Positions 1-8,415 of a stretch of 39,934 nt of DNA are shown here, piece after piece. Origin of the DNA: Nitrospirota bacterium (GTDB taxonomy: Bacteria > Nitrospirota > JACRHJ01); the NCBI GenBank assembly GCA_021785055.1, contig JAJYGS010000024.1, forward strand, positions 1 through 39,934, in the 5' to 3' direction. Position 1 is the first letter of the stretch; every line of letters starts with the position of its first letter. The notes beneath the pieces were generated by a model. It did no database searches. It saw nothing but the letters and a program-made list of their open reading frames with translations, and had not been told where the DNA came from. Both the position numbers and the translations under genes were made by a program.

Positions 1-1
1 A

Positions 2-193
2 AAGGACATCACCTGGGGAAGCCAGATACGCTCGTACGTCTTCATGCCCTACCAGATGGTGAAAGACCACAGGACGGGCCACGAGGTCGGAAACATCAAC
101 GCCGTCATGGACGGAGACATAGACGGCTTCATCGAGGCGTATCTGCTCGGCAGGCGCGCGCAACCGGGAAGCGGGACAGACGACAACATATAA
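2..193 (+). CDS. prfB: Peptide chain release factor 2, C-terminal end (partial)
   Basis: The window opens inside this gene; 63 codons and the TAA stop are visible. Release factor 2 recognises UGA and UAA stop codons on the ribosome and triggers peptide release. The visible part holds the class I release-factor tail: an IRSYV segment, the MVKDHRTGHEVGN stretch, then DGDIDGFIEAYL. The domains carrying the stop-codon recognition loop and the GGQ motif lie upstream of the window, as would any programmed frameshift site. The next gene begins 2 bases after the stop, so the two are probably co-transcribed. RF2 is favoured over RF1 by the wording of this tail, but only the end is seen. Confidence 0.9.
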   Translation, partial: KDITWGSQIRSYVFMPYQMVKDHRTGHEVGNINAVMDGDIDGFIEAYLLGRRAQPGSGTDDNI

Positions 194-195
194 AT

Positions 196-834
196 ATGAC
201 CGTTAACGACCTGCTTCGGCATTATAAATTACGCAAGGACGAAATCCGCGCCCGGCTGGCCGAGTTCAAGGAGACCTGGCGGCAGGGAGACCTTGCGATA
301 TTCAAGGAGCTGTGCTTCTGCATCCTGACGGCCAACACCTCCGCAAGGATGGGCATCACCTGCATCGAGGCCGCGGGCGACGATATACTTACCGCCGACG
401 CCGAAGGCATACGAAATATCCTATGCGGCAGATACCGCTTCTGGAAGACCCGTCCGGAATATATTGTCCATACGCGGGAATACTTAAAAAGCGAGTGCGG
501 CCTTAAAATAAAAAGGCAAATCGAATCGCTTCCAGACTTTCACGGGCGGCGGGACTTCTTTGCGGACAACCTTGGTGTCAAGGGCCTGGGCTACAAGGAG
601 GCGAGCCATTTCCTCCGGAATATCGGCTTTTCCGGCTATGCGATTCTCGACATCCACGTCATTCGCCTGCTGCACGAGCTGGGCGTGCTCCCGGAGGCGA
701 AACGCCCGGCGAACAAGAGGCAGTATGTCTTTATGGAAGAGAGGATGGGCGAGTTTTCAAAAGACGTTAAAATCGGCATGGACGAGCTCGACCTCGCGCT
801 GTGGAGCTACAGAACGGGAGAGATACTGAAGTAG
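196..834 (+). CDS. ogg: N-glycosylase/DNA lyase, Ogg2 type
   Basis: A 212-residue base-excision repair enzyme predicted to remove 8-oxoguanine from DNA and nick the abasic site. The helix-hairpin-helix core reads VKGLGYKEASHFLRNIGF (residues 128-145), followed by AILDIHV. K134 is the expected Schiff-base lysine and D152 the expected catalytic aspartate; their 18-residue spacing matches what I recall for the archaeal Ogg2 family. The length also fits Ogg2, which is shorter than eukaryotic-type Ogg1. It starts 2 bases after prfB and has no strong Shine-Dalgarno sequence, so translation may be coupled to prfB. No Fe-S cysteine cluster of the Nth type is present, which argues against endonuclease III. 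Function is inferred from motifs. Confidence 0.85.
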   Translation: MTVNDLLRHYKLRKDEIRARLAEFKETWRQGDLAIFKELCFCILTANTSARMGITCIEAAGDDILTADAEGIRNILCGRYRFWKTRPEYIVHTREYLKSECGLKIKRQIESLPDFHGRRDFFADNLGVKGLGYKEASHFLRNIGFSGYAILDIHVIRLLHELGVLPEAKRPANKRQYVFMEERMGEFSKDVKIGMDELDLALWSYRTGEILK

Positions 835-848
835 CCGCCTTTATTCCC

Positions 849-877
849 TTGACCTGTCTTCAGTTTCTTTCTATAAT
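849..877 (+). promoter_or_regulatory. Sigma-70 type promoter for lysS-lol operon
   Basis: A -35 box TTGACC (849-854) and a perfect -10 box TATAAT (872-877) are separated by 17 bases. The predicted start of transcription is near 884, giving a leader of about 27 bases to the lysS ATG at 911. A second TATAAT at 888-893 lacks a convincing -35 partner. Confidence 0.7.
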
Positions 878-910
878 TCCAAGACGTTATAATCCACGAA
901 AGGAACAATA

Positions 911-2395
911 ATGCTTGAGGACAACGAACTGATACAAGTGCGCAAGAAGAAGCTCGAAGAGCTTCGCGCGATGGGAATAAACCCGTACGGGCAGCGCTAC
1001 GAAATAAAAGACCATGCCAAAGAACTGCACGATAAATACGGCGAAACGTCCAAAGAAGAACTGGAGAACAGCAAAGTCCAGGTAAAGGCGGCGGGGCGAA
1101 TAGTCGCGCTCAGGAGTTTCGGCAAGGCCGCGTTTGCGCACATACTCGACGCAAGCGGCAAGATTCAGATTTACATGAAGCGCGACATGCTGGGCGAGGA
1201 GCAGTTCAAGCTTATGAACCTCCTGGATATAGGCGACCATATCGGCGTCGAAGGCTTCCTCTTCCGCACAAAAACAAATGAGCTTACAATAGAAGTGGAG
1301 AAGCTTGCGCTCCTGTCGAAGTCGCTTCGGCCTCTGCCTGAGAAATGGCACGGCCTCACGGACATCGAAACCCGCTACCGCCAGAGGTATGTAGACCTTA
1401 TCGTAAACCCGGAAGTCCGCGACACGTTTGTCACGCGCAACAGGATAATAAAATCGATCCGCGCGTTTCTGGAAGGGCTGGGTTTCCTGGAAGTCGAGAC
1501 GCCTATGATGCAGAGAATTCCAGGCGGTGCGACTGCAAGGCCGTTCATCACACACCACAACGCGCTGGACATGGACCTTTACCTGCGCATCGCGCCGGAG
1601 CTTTATTTAAAGCGCCTCATCGTCGGCGGCCTTGAGAGGGTGTTCGAGCTTAACAGGAACTTCCGAAACGAAGGCATCTCAATAAAGCACAATCCTGAAT
1701 TCACGATGCTTGAGTTCTACATGGCATACGCGGACTACCGCGTCCTTATGGACTTAACGGAGGAACTGTTTGCCCGCATCGCCCGGGACGTAAAGGGTGG
1801 CCTGAAATTCACATACCAGGGCGAGGAAATAGACATGACTTCCCCGTGGCCCCGTATGAGCATGGAGGAGGCCATAGTAAAATTCGCCGGAGCCTCAGCC
1901 GGGGATTTAAACGCCCTTGAGAGCGCGCGGCAGTTCGCAAAGAAAAATAACGTGCCGCTCGAAGACGGGCTTTCGCTGGCGAAGGTTGTCAACGAGATAT
2001 TCGAGAAGACAACTGAATTTAAGATAATGAACCCCGTATTCATTACCGATTATCCCGTCGAGCTCTCTCCGCTCTCGCGCAGGAACGATGAGAACCCGGA
2101 CATGGTAGACCGCTTCGAGCTGATTATCGCCGGGCGGGAGATGGCAAACGCCTTCTCCGAGCTTAACGACCCACAGGACCAGTTCTCGCGCTTCCGGGAT
2201 CAGGTAGCCCAGCGCGAAAAGGGCGATGTTGAGGCGCAGTTCATGGACGAAGACTACGTCCGGGCGCTGGAATACGGCATGCCGCCCACAGCCGGAGAAG
2301 GAATAGGAATAGACCGCCTGGTGATGCTGATGACGGACTCGGCGTCCATAAGAGATGTAATATTATTTCCGCAGCTTCGGAAAGAGCAGTCTTAA
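911..2395 (+). CDS. lysS: Lysyl-tRNA synthetase, class II
   Basis: A 494-residue enzyme that charges tRNA-Lys with lysine in the cytoplasm. The N-terminal OB-fold anticodon-binding domain includes the segment around VKAAGRIVALRSFGKAAFAH. The class II catalytic core follows, with motif 2 (RNEGISIKHNPEFTMLEFY) and motif 3 near the C-terminus (GEGIGIDRLVMLMT). Full length for the bacterial LysS family. The start ATG is preceded by AAAGGA at good spacing and by a near-consensus promoter. lolC starts 3 bases after the stop, so lysS heads a lysS-lolC-unknown-lolD operon, an order also met in other diderm bacteria. Confidence 0.97.
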   Translation: MLEDNELIQVRKKKLEELRAMGINPYGQRYEIKDHAKELHDKYGETSKEELENSKVQVKAAGRIVALRSFGKAAFAHILDASGKIQIYMKRDMLGEEQFKLMNLLDIGDHIGVEGFLFRTKTNELTIEVEKLALLSKSLRPLPEKWHGLTDIETRYRQRYVDLIVNPEVRDTFVTRNRIIKSIRAFLEGLGFLEVETPMMQRIPGGATARPFITHHNALDMDLYLRIAPELYLKRLIVGGLERVFELNRNFRNEGISIKHNPEFTMLEFYMAYADYRVLMDLTEELFARIARDVKGGLKFTYQGEEIDMTSPWPRMSMEEAIVKFAGASAGDLNALESARQFAKKNNVPLEDGLSLAKVVNEIFEKTTEFKIMNPVFITDYPVELSPLSRRNDENPDMVDRFELIIAGREMANAFSELNDPQDQFSRFRDQVAQREKGDVEAQFMDEDYVRALEYGMPPTAGEGIGIDRLVMLMTDSASIRDVILFPQLRKEQS

Positions 2396-2398
2396 CAG

Positions 2399-3625
2399 AT
2401 GTCTTACTCCTCTTTCATTGCACTTCGTTATTTAAAGGGCAAGCACAAGCGCGTCCCAATATCGCTCAACACCATCATCTCCATCGGCGGGGTGGCGCTG
2501 GGCGTTATGACGCTTATAGTCGTGCTCTCCGTGATGAGCGGATTCGAGAACGACCTCGAAAAGAAAATCCTCGGCACCAACTCCCCCATTATCGTAACGT
2601 CGTTCTACGACAAGGGCATACCGGATTATGGTGTCCCTATGAAGAAAATACAGGCGATCCCGCATGTGGTCTCCGTCGCGCCGTTCACGTACAGCGAGGT
2701 CATGCTCACATCTCCCAACGGCGTCTCCGGGATAATCCTTAAGGGCGTTGACCCGGCCTCCATAGGGAAGGTTACAAAGCTTTCAAAGACAATGGTCGCC
2801 GGGAGCATATCCGGACTCTCCGCGCCCGGCTCCGCGCCGGGAATACTCCTTGGGCGGGAGCTGGCCGTAAACCTCGACGTGCAGATGGGCGACAAGGTGC
2901 GGGTAGTCTCTCCGTTCGGCACCATAACCCCGCTCGGCCCGGCGCCGAAATTCAAGGAATTCGTAGTCCGGGGGCTTTTCGACACCGGCATGTATGAATA
3001 CGACTCGAAGCTCGCGTATATATCCATCCCGGAGGCCCAGAAATTCTTCGGGTTCGGGGATTCCGTCACGGGCTTCGAGGTGCGCATCGACGACCTCGGC
3101 CTCGCGGCTCCTCTGGCCAAAACGATACAGAACCGCCTCGGCTTTCCGTTCCGCGCGCAGGACTGGATGCAGATGAACCGGAGCCTTTTCTCAGCACTGA
3201 AGCTTGAAAAAATTACCATGTTCGTCATACTCGTGCTTATCATTATCGTCGCGTCGTTCAATATCGTCAGCACGCTCATAATGATAGTCATGGACAAGGC
3301 GCGAGAGATTGCGATACTCAAGTCAATGGGCGCGACAAGCAGTGGCATAATGAAAATATTCATGATAAACGGCACGATTATCGGCCTCGTCGGGACGTTT
3401 ATCGGGCTTGCCGGGGGACTGGGGATATGCCTTCTCATCGAAAAAACGCACCTCATATCGCTCCCCAGCGATATATATTACATCAACCATCTGCCCGTAA
3501 GGATGGACCCGGTCGAGATAATAGTCGTGTGCGCTTCCGCCATAATAATCAGTTTCGGGGCGACGCTGTATCCGTCCCGGCAGGCGGCGAAGCTCGACCC
3601 GCTTGAGGCCCTCAGGTACGAATAA
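2399..3625 (+). CDS. lolC: Lipoprotein-releasing ABC transporter permease LolC/LolE
   Basis: A 408-residue inner-membrane permease of the MacB/FtsX-like superfamily. With LolD it extracts mature lipoproteins from the inner membrane and passes them to the periplasmic carrier. The N-terminus (FIALRYLKGK) and first membrane helix near residues 23-47 are typical. A large periplasmic domain follows, then three C-terminal helices, with the conserved segment MDKAREIAILKSMGA just after the second helix and a PSRQAAKLDPLEALRYE ending. Only one permease gene is present, so the complex is probably a homodimer of LolC/E type, as in many non-gammaproteobacteria. It lies between lysS (3-bp gap) and an unknown secreted protein gene. 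Confidence 0.93.
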   Translation: MSYSSFIALRYLKGKHKRVPISLNTIISIGGVALGVMTLIVVLSVMSGFENDLEKKILGTNSPIIVTSFYDKGIPDYGVPMKKIQAIPHVVSVAPFTYSEVMLTSPNGVSGIILKGVDPASIGKVTKLSKTMVAGSISGLSAPGSAPGILLGRELAVNLDVQMGDKVRVVSPFGTITPLGPAPKFKEFVVRGLFDTGMYEYDSKLAYISIPEAQKFFGFGDSVTGFEVRIDDLGLAAPLAKTIQNRLGFPFRAQDWMQMNRSLFSALKLEKITMFVILVLIIIVASFNIVSTLIMIVMDKAREIAILKSMGATSSGIMKIFMINGTIIGLVGTFIGLAGGLGICLLIEKTHLISLPSDIYYINHLPVRMDPVEIIVVCASAIIISFGATLYPSRQAAKLDPLEALRYE

Positions 3626-3639
3626 AGGAGGTAATGGTT

Positions 3640-4290
3640 ATGAGATTCAAAACTGTCGCGGCTTTCGCGGTGTTCTCCGTCCTTATCGCTTCAACGGCGT
3701 TTTGCGCCGGGACTGGCGAAAAGCTATCCTCCAATTCCGGCTTCCTGCTTCAAGGCTCGGTATACAAGCAAAGCGGCGCGATAAGGAGCGGAATCATCGT
3801 CATCCACACAAGCTGGAAGCTTCCGGCCATCGCCCCCACATACAGATACGATTTCGACATCCTTTACGGCAGCACGGAAGGCAGCCTTTACAGCTTTATG
3901 CTCTCCGATGTCTCCCGGATAGATTTCCTTCCCGTCGCAGGCGACAGGCAGCCGGTGAACATTCTGCTCAGGAACGGCACTGTGCAGAAGGTTACGCTGT
4001 CCTCCAGGAAGGAAGGCATCATAGGGACGATGAACCTGCGGCTCGAAGAAGTAGACGTCTTCACGCGCTACGGAAAGAATATTATTTCCGGTGGCGACAT
4101 CCGCAAGATAGTGTTCGCCGCGCCGCCCGATGCCCAAAAAGAATCGCTCGGCGATGTGATAAACCTGCTCGGCAAGACGCTGCACGCAGGCGCGAAAGAC
4201 GGGCTGGCCGATAAAAAATTTATGACCGTGCTGGAAAAGATATATTCAAGGCTGAAATCAAAGGCCGGAGAAAACAGCGGAAAACAGTGA
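3640..4290 (+). CDS. Unknown secreted (periplasmic) protein in the lol operon
   Basis: A 216-residue protein I do not recognise. The N-terminus (MRFKTVAAFAVFSVLIA) is a clear Sec signal peptide ending near FCA-G; a cysteine is nearby but no lipobox is formed. The mature part looks beta-rich, with phrases such as SDVSRIDFL, VNILLRNGTVQKVTL and GGDIRKIVF that resemble each other and may be two related small modules. The C-terminus (from about residue 160) is helical and lysine-rich. I chose the ATG at 3640 rather than 3634 because AGGAGGT (3626-3632) ends 7 bases before it; the earlier ATG would be only 1 base away. Its stop overlaps the lolD start by 4 bases (GTGA), so it is translated with lolC and lolD, which suggests but does not prove a link to lipoprotein export. 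Confidence 0.8.
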   Translation: MRFKTVAAFAVFSVLIASTAFCAGTGEKLSSNSGFLLQGSVYKQSGAIRSGIIVIHTSWKLPAIAPTYRYDFDILYGSTEGSLYSFMLSDVSRIDFLPVAGDRQPVNILLRNGTVQKVTLSSRKEGIIGTMNLRLEEVDVFTRYGKNIISGGDIRKIVFAAPPDAQKESLGDVINLLGKTLHAGAKDGLADKKFMTVLEKIYSRLKSKAGENSGKQ

Positions 4291-4970
4291 GCACGCAGTT
4301 TATAATATCCGTCCGAGGTCTCCTGAAGTCGTTTAAAATGGGCGATTCGGAGGTCTCGGTCCTGAAGGGCATCGACCTCGACATCCCGCATGGGGAAATG
4401 CTTTCCATCGTCGGCGCGTCGGGTGTCGGGAAAAGCACACTCCTGCACGTAATCGGGGCGCTGGACAAACCCACGTCCGGCCAGGTTCTCTACGACGGCA
4501 GGGACATCTTCGGCATGCCGGATAAGGAGCTCGCCTCGTTCAGGAACAGGAACATCGGGTTTGTGTTCCAGTTCCATCACCTCCTGCCGGAGTTCTCCGC
4601 CCTTGAGAACGTCCTGATACCATCCATGATAGGCGGCATCGACCCTAAGGCGGCAAGGCTGCGGGCCGAGGCGCTCCTGGATGAAGTGGGGCTTTCCGGG
4701 CGTCTTATGCACCGGCCCGGAGAGCTTTCCGGCGGGGAACAGCAGAGGGTGGCAATCGCCAGGGCGCTGATGTCGGAGCCCAAGGTGATTCTCGCGGACG
4801 AACCCACCGGAAACCTCGATACCCATACCGCACAATCGGTGCACGAGCTTTTAAGGAAGCTGAACCGGGAGAAGGGACTCACTTCCATAATCGTGACGCA
4901 TAACGAGAAGCTTGCCGGGATGGCCGACAGGACGATACACATGGTGGACGGCATCATATATCGCCCATAG
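4287..4970 (+). CDS. lolD: Lipoprotein-releasing ABC transporter ATPase LolD
   Basis: A 227-residue ABC ATPase that powers lipoprotein release by the LolC/E permease. Walker A reads GASGVGKST, the Q-loop lies in VFQFHHLLPEF, the signature is LSGGEQQRVAIARAL, and Walker B is ILADEPTGNLD, the form typical of the LolD/MacB/FtsE group. The start is a GTG that overlaps the stop of the upstream gene by 4 bases. The 3' end overlaps the convergent gspE-like gene by 17 bases, with no terminator hairpin visible between them. Confidence 0.95.
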   Translation: MSTQFIISVRGLLKSFKMGDSEVSVLKGIDLDIPHGEMLSIVGASGVGKSTLLHVIGALDKPTSGQVLYDGRDIFGMPDKELASFRNRNIGFVFQFHHLLPEFSALENVLIPSMIGGIDPKAARLRAEALLDEVGLSGRLMHRPGELSGGEQQRVAIARALMSEPKVILADEPTGNLDTHTAQSVHELLRKLNREKGLTSIIVTHNEKLAGMADRTIHMVDGIIYRP

Positions 4971-6642
4971 GCACTTTCGCGATTATTTCCCCTGCGGTCG
5001 TTATGCCGGCGTTTACCTTATCCACCGCGTCTTCGAACAACGTCCTCATCCCCTTCTCCCGTGCCGCCTTCCAAATTTCTTCCTCCGAGGCTTTTTGCGC
5101 AATGAGATTTCGCAGGTTTCTGTCCAGCGCCAGATATTCAAATATCCCGACCTGGCCGTAATATCCCGTCCCGTAGCATTTATTACAGCCTGCCCCGCTG
5201 AAGGACTTCTTTATCTCAGGCAGGCCGTATGCGGCATCGTTTTGCTCCTCCTCTCTTTTGCAATGCGGGCATATCCTTCTGACGAGCCTCTGCGCGAGCA
5301 CGCCTGTCAGTGAAGATCCGGCAAGGTACGCCGGTATGCCTATGTCGATAAGCCTCGTGATGCTCGATACGGTGCTGTTGGTATGTAGCGTCGAGAGCAC
5401 GAGATGCCCCGTCAGGGAGGACTTTACCGCAATGTCCGCGGTCTCCCTGTCGCGTATCTCGCCAACCATGATTATATCAGGGTCCTGCCTCAGTATGGAG
5501 CGGAGCACGTTCGGGAAGGTGAGTCCTATGGCCTCGTTGATTCCCACCTGCGTGACGCCGGAAAGGCGATACTCAACCGGGTCTTCAATTGTCACCACGT
5601 TCTCCTTCTCCGAGCGCACCTGCCGGAGAATCGCATAGAGCGTGGTGCTCTTTCCGCTCCCCGTGGGGCCGGTTATGAGCAGGAACCCCTGGGGCCTCGA
5701 CAGGGCGTTTAAAAGCGGCTCTTTTATGCCCGCCGGGAAACCTATCTGATCGAGCGATATAAGGCCCTTGCTCTTGTCCAGGAGGCGTATCACTACCTTC
5801 TCGCCGTAAAGCGACGGCAGCGTCGATATGCGGAGGTCCACTTCCCTGTCCGAGAGCTTCAGCTTACTCGTCCCGTCCTGCGGCAGGCGGCGGTTGGTTA
5901 TGTCCATGTCCGCGATAATCTTTATGCGGGAGATGACGTAGTCCTTTATCCTGCGGGGAATGATCAGGGCCTCGCGCAGGTCTCCGTCCACGCGGTAGCG
6001 CACCGCGACGCTCTCCTCGCGCGGCTCTATGTGTATGTCGGAGGCGCGCATCTTTACCGCCTCGACGATTATCATCGTAACGAGCTGGATTATCGGAGGG
6101 GTTTCGCTGAGCTTGTAGAGCGACTGGACGTTCACGACCTTTTCCTCGGAACGGTCGCGCAAAAACTCGGCGTCCTTGTAGGACTTTATCGAGTTCATGA
6201 GGTGAAATACCTTCTCCTTCACCTGGTAATGCTTCTCGATGCAATCGAGGATGTTCTTCTCCGAGGCGATGGCGGGAAGGATTTCACAGCCTGTCCTGAA
6301 CTTCATTTCCTCTATCGTCTGGTAGTCCAGGGGGTCGGCCATCGCGAGCATCAGCCTGCGCGCCACAAGCCGCACCGGGAATATTTTTTTTCTTTCCGCA
6401 TACTCCTCCGGCACCATGTTCAGCGCTTCACGGTCGGCTTCCACGGCCTGCAAATCCACGGACGGAACCCTGAGCTGAAGGGCGAGCGCATCCACGAGGC
6501 TCTTCTCGCTTACGAAGCCGAAGTCAGTCAGGACCCTGCCTATTCTCGCCTTCCCCGCCTTCTGGAACGAAAGGGCCTTCTGGAGATTTTCCCGCGAGAG
6601 CGCCCTTTCTTCCACCAGCATTTCGCCGATGTGTTTTCGCAT
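4954..6642 (-). CDS. Type II secretion / type IV pilus assembly ATPase (GspE/PilB family)
   Basis: A 562-residue secretion motor ATPase. An N-terminal GspE_N/MshEN-like domain (about residues 1-135) is followed by the ATPase core: Walker A GPTGSGKST near 325-333, the aspartate/histidine boxes, and Walker B DPDIIMVGEIRD near 387-398. A tetracysteine zinc motif (CPHC at 458-461 and CNKC at 486-489) is kept, which supports GspE or PilB rather than the retraction ATPase PilT. I start at the ATG at 6642, which has AAGAAGG 5 bases upstream; the reading frame stays open to an ATG at 6738, but that stretch is encoded by a dispersed repeat. No other secretion or pilus genes lie in the window, so T2SS and type IV pilus cannot be told apart. 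Confidence 0.9.
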   Translation of the reverse strand: MRKHIGEMLVEERALSRENLQKALSFQKAGKARIGRVLTDFGFVSEKSLVDALALQLRVPSVDLQAVEADREALNMVPEEYAERKKIFPVRLVARRLMLAMADPLDYQTIEEMKFRTGCEILPAIASEKNILDCIEKHYQVKEKVFHLMNSIKSYKDAEFLRDRSEEKVVNVQSLYKLSETPPIIQLVTMIIVEAVKMRASDIHIEPREESVAVRYRVDGDLREALIIPRRIKDYVISRIKIIADMDITNRRLPQDGTSKLKLSDREVDLRISTLPSLYGEKVVIRLLDKSKGLISLDQIGFPAGIKEPLLNALSRPQGFLLITGPTGSGKSTTLYAILRQVRSEKENVVTIEDPVEYRLSGVTQVGINEAIGLTFPNVLRSILRQDPDIIMVGEIRDRETADIAVKSSLTGHLVLSTLHTNSTVSSITRLIDIGIPAYLAGSSLTGVLAQRLVRRICPHCKREEEQNDAAYGLPEIKKSFSGAGCNKCYGTGYYGQVGIFEYLALDRNLRNLIAQKASEEEIWKAAREKGMRTLFEDAVDKVNAGITTAGEIIAKVPMGDI

Positions 6643-6658
6643 ATGGGCCTTCTTGTTT

Positions 6659-6685
6659 GTCATTCCGAGAGTAATCGAGGAATCC
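6659..6685. repeat. Dispersed palindromic repeat, copy 1
   Basis: A 27-base element running from GTCATTCC to GGAATCC, with imperfect inverted ends (ATTCC/GGAAT). The reverse complement matches the copy at 17881-17907 in 24 of 27 positions. It lies just upstream of the chosen gspE start. Such short repeats are usually found between genes. Confidence 0.7.
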
Positions 6686-6784
6686 ACTTCCGACTTGAAC
6701 AGCGGGTCCCTCCGCTTCAGTCGGGACGATGTTAACAAATTGTATCGGGAGGCTTAGCAGGTGCTTATACTAATGGAAGGACTT

Positions 6785-7624
6785 CTACTTTTCCCGCTTG
6801 AGAATATTTGCTATCATTTCCGCGGCGTCGGTAATATCGGCGGGTAATCCCACGTCCAGGCCCTTTTCCTGAAGCTCCTTGAAAAGCTCCACGAGTATGG
6901 GGAAATCGAGCCTTGCGTGCTTATAGTAATCGGTACTCGAGAAGAGCTCGGCAGGGGTATCGCGCACCATTATCCGGCCCCCCTCACCCAGGACGTAAAC
7001 GGAGTCCGCCATCTGGCTTACTATGTTTATGTCGTGCGTGGACATCAGTATGGACATCCCCCATTTCTTGTTCAGTCTGTTGAGGAGCGCGGCCAGCTCT
7101 TTCCGGGACATGGGGTCGAGCCCCTCGAAAGGCTCGTCCAGGACGAGAAGCTCCGGCTTCAGCACCAGCGCCCCGGCAAGCGCGACTTTCCTCTTCTCTC
7201 CGCCGCTCAAGTAATGGCATACCTTCTTGCGGATATTGTTTATCCCAAGCTCGGTCAGCGCCTCGTCCACGAGGTGTTCGATTCCATGCTTTGGGTAGCC
7301 GTAATTCCTCGGCGCAAACGAGACGTCTTCCTCGACCGTGGGCGCGATAATCTGGTCTTCCACGTTCTGGAGCACCACGCCTATCTTCTCTCTTATTTTA
7401 TCAAAATCCTTCGAGGGGTCGTATCCGAACACCTTTATATCCCCTTTATCCGCCTTCAAAAGCCCAAGGATATGGAACAGAAGCGTAGTCTTTCCGCTGC
7501 CGTTCGGGCCGATTATAACTACCCTCTCCCCCCTCCGGACGACAAAATCAAGCCCGCATAGATAAACCTCGGTGGAATCGGGATATACATGCCTTATACA
7601 GCTTATGCGGACGATTTCTTCCAA
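6785..7624 (-). CDS. cbiO: Energy-coupling factor ABC ATPase, cobalt/nickel type (CbiO/NikO)
   Basis: A 279-residue ABC ATPase of the energy-coupling factor (ECF) family that powers uptake of cobalt or nickel ions. Walker A is GPNGSGKTT, the signature is LSGGEKRKVALAGAL, and Walker B is LLVLDEPFEGLDP. It overlaps the end of the CbiQ gene by 22 bases and is last in a five-gene unit. The apparent start is TTG with GAGG 3 bases upstream; no ATG lies nearby in frame. The metal cannot be decided from the ATPase. Confidence 0.9.
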   Translation of the reverse strand: MEEIVRISCIRHVYPDSTEVYLCGLDFVVRRGERVVIIGPNGSGKTTLLFHILGLLKADKGDIKVFGYDPSKDFDKIREKIGVVLQNVEDQIIAPTVEEDVSFAPRNYGYPKHGIEHLVDEALTELGINNIRKKVCHYLSGGEKRKVALAGALVLKPELLVLDEPFEGLDPMSRKELAALLNRLNKKWGMSILMSTHDINIVSQMADSVYVLGEGGRIMVRDTPAELFSSTDYYKHARLDFPILVELFKELQEKGLDVGLPADITDAAEMIANILKREK

Positions 7625-8406
7625 AACCTCAGGGCCTCCATAGACACAACATAGATTATAACAACAATTAAAATTATAATGCCGCCCCCGGAAGAAGGGC
7701 CTTTTTTAAGGATTGCCGCCAGCAGGAAGGCTGCGGTAACCAAGAGATACGGCATGTCCCGAAGACCCGGCCTTGAAATATCCCTCCGGGCACAGAGCTT
7801 GCCGTTGTAGCCCCGTATGGACATTACGTCGTAGAGCCTCTGGCTCTTCTCGTAGGCAAGTATGAAAAGCATCCCTATCCCCGCAGCCATGTTCGAGGCG
7901 TTGCTCACCATCCGCCTGGGGCCAATCCCGCCGCGCAGCCTCAGGGCTGCCAGGAAATTGTTCATAAGCCCAAGCAGTATGAAGAACGATCGGTATGTCA
8001 TGAAAATCCCGTCCCTTATGACCTGCGGCATCCACCTGCCCGCGAGATCCACGACCTCCGTAAACGGAGTTGTGGAAATAAGCAGTATCATCGCCGATGC
8101 GGCTGTAACGGCCTTCAGCATAATCGTCGCCGGCAATATCCAGCCGCCGGACGTGAGGCTAAGGGCGTAAAGTATCGTAAATGCCGCCGGCAGGAGCGAT
8201 ATTGCAATTACATACCTTACGGGAAGCATGGAGAGCCTGACGGTTGTAAGCACGATTAAATATAGACCCGCCAGAAGGCCCAGGTCCCACGTGATTACTA
8301 CGGAGGCTATTACCATCGACGTGGCGAGGACTTTCGAGACGGGCGAAGACCTGTGTATGACGCTTTTCCCGGAAGCGGCCCAGTAATCTATCCGCGTGAT
8401 GTCCAA
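7603..8406 (-). CDS. cbiQ: ECF transporter transmembrane protein CbiQ/NikQ
   Basis: A 267-residue integral membrane protein with about five to six helices that couples the ATPase to the substrate-binding component CbiM. Family marks include an RSSPVSKVLAT segment near the N-terminus and the coupling-helix region MSIRGYNGKL, a variant of the MxxRGY-type motif of CbiQ/EcfT. The apparent start is TTG, with AGGA 7 bases upstream lying just after the CbiM stop. Gene order CbiM-CbiQ-CbiO is the usual ECF metal arrangement, but no CbiN gene is present between CbiM and CbiQ. Confidence 0.9.
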   Translation of the reverse strand: MDITRIDYWAASGKSVIHRSSPVSKVLATSMVIASVVITWDLGLLAGLYLIVLTTVRLSMLPVRYVIAISLLPAAFTILYALSLTSGGWILPATIMLKAVTAASAMILLISTTPFTEVVDLAGRWMPQVIRDGIFMTYRSFFILLGLMNNFLAALRLRGGIGPRRMVSNASNMAAGIGMLFILAYEKSQRLYDVMSIRGYNGKLCARRDISRPGLRDMPYLLVTAAFLLAAILKKGPSSGGGIIILIVVIIYVVSMEALRFWKKSSA

Positions 8407-8415
8407 ATGTCTGTC

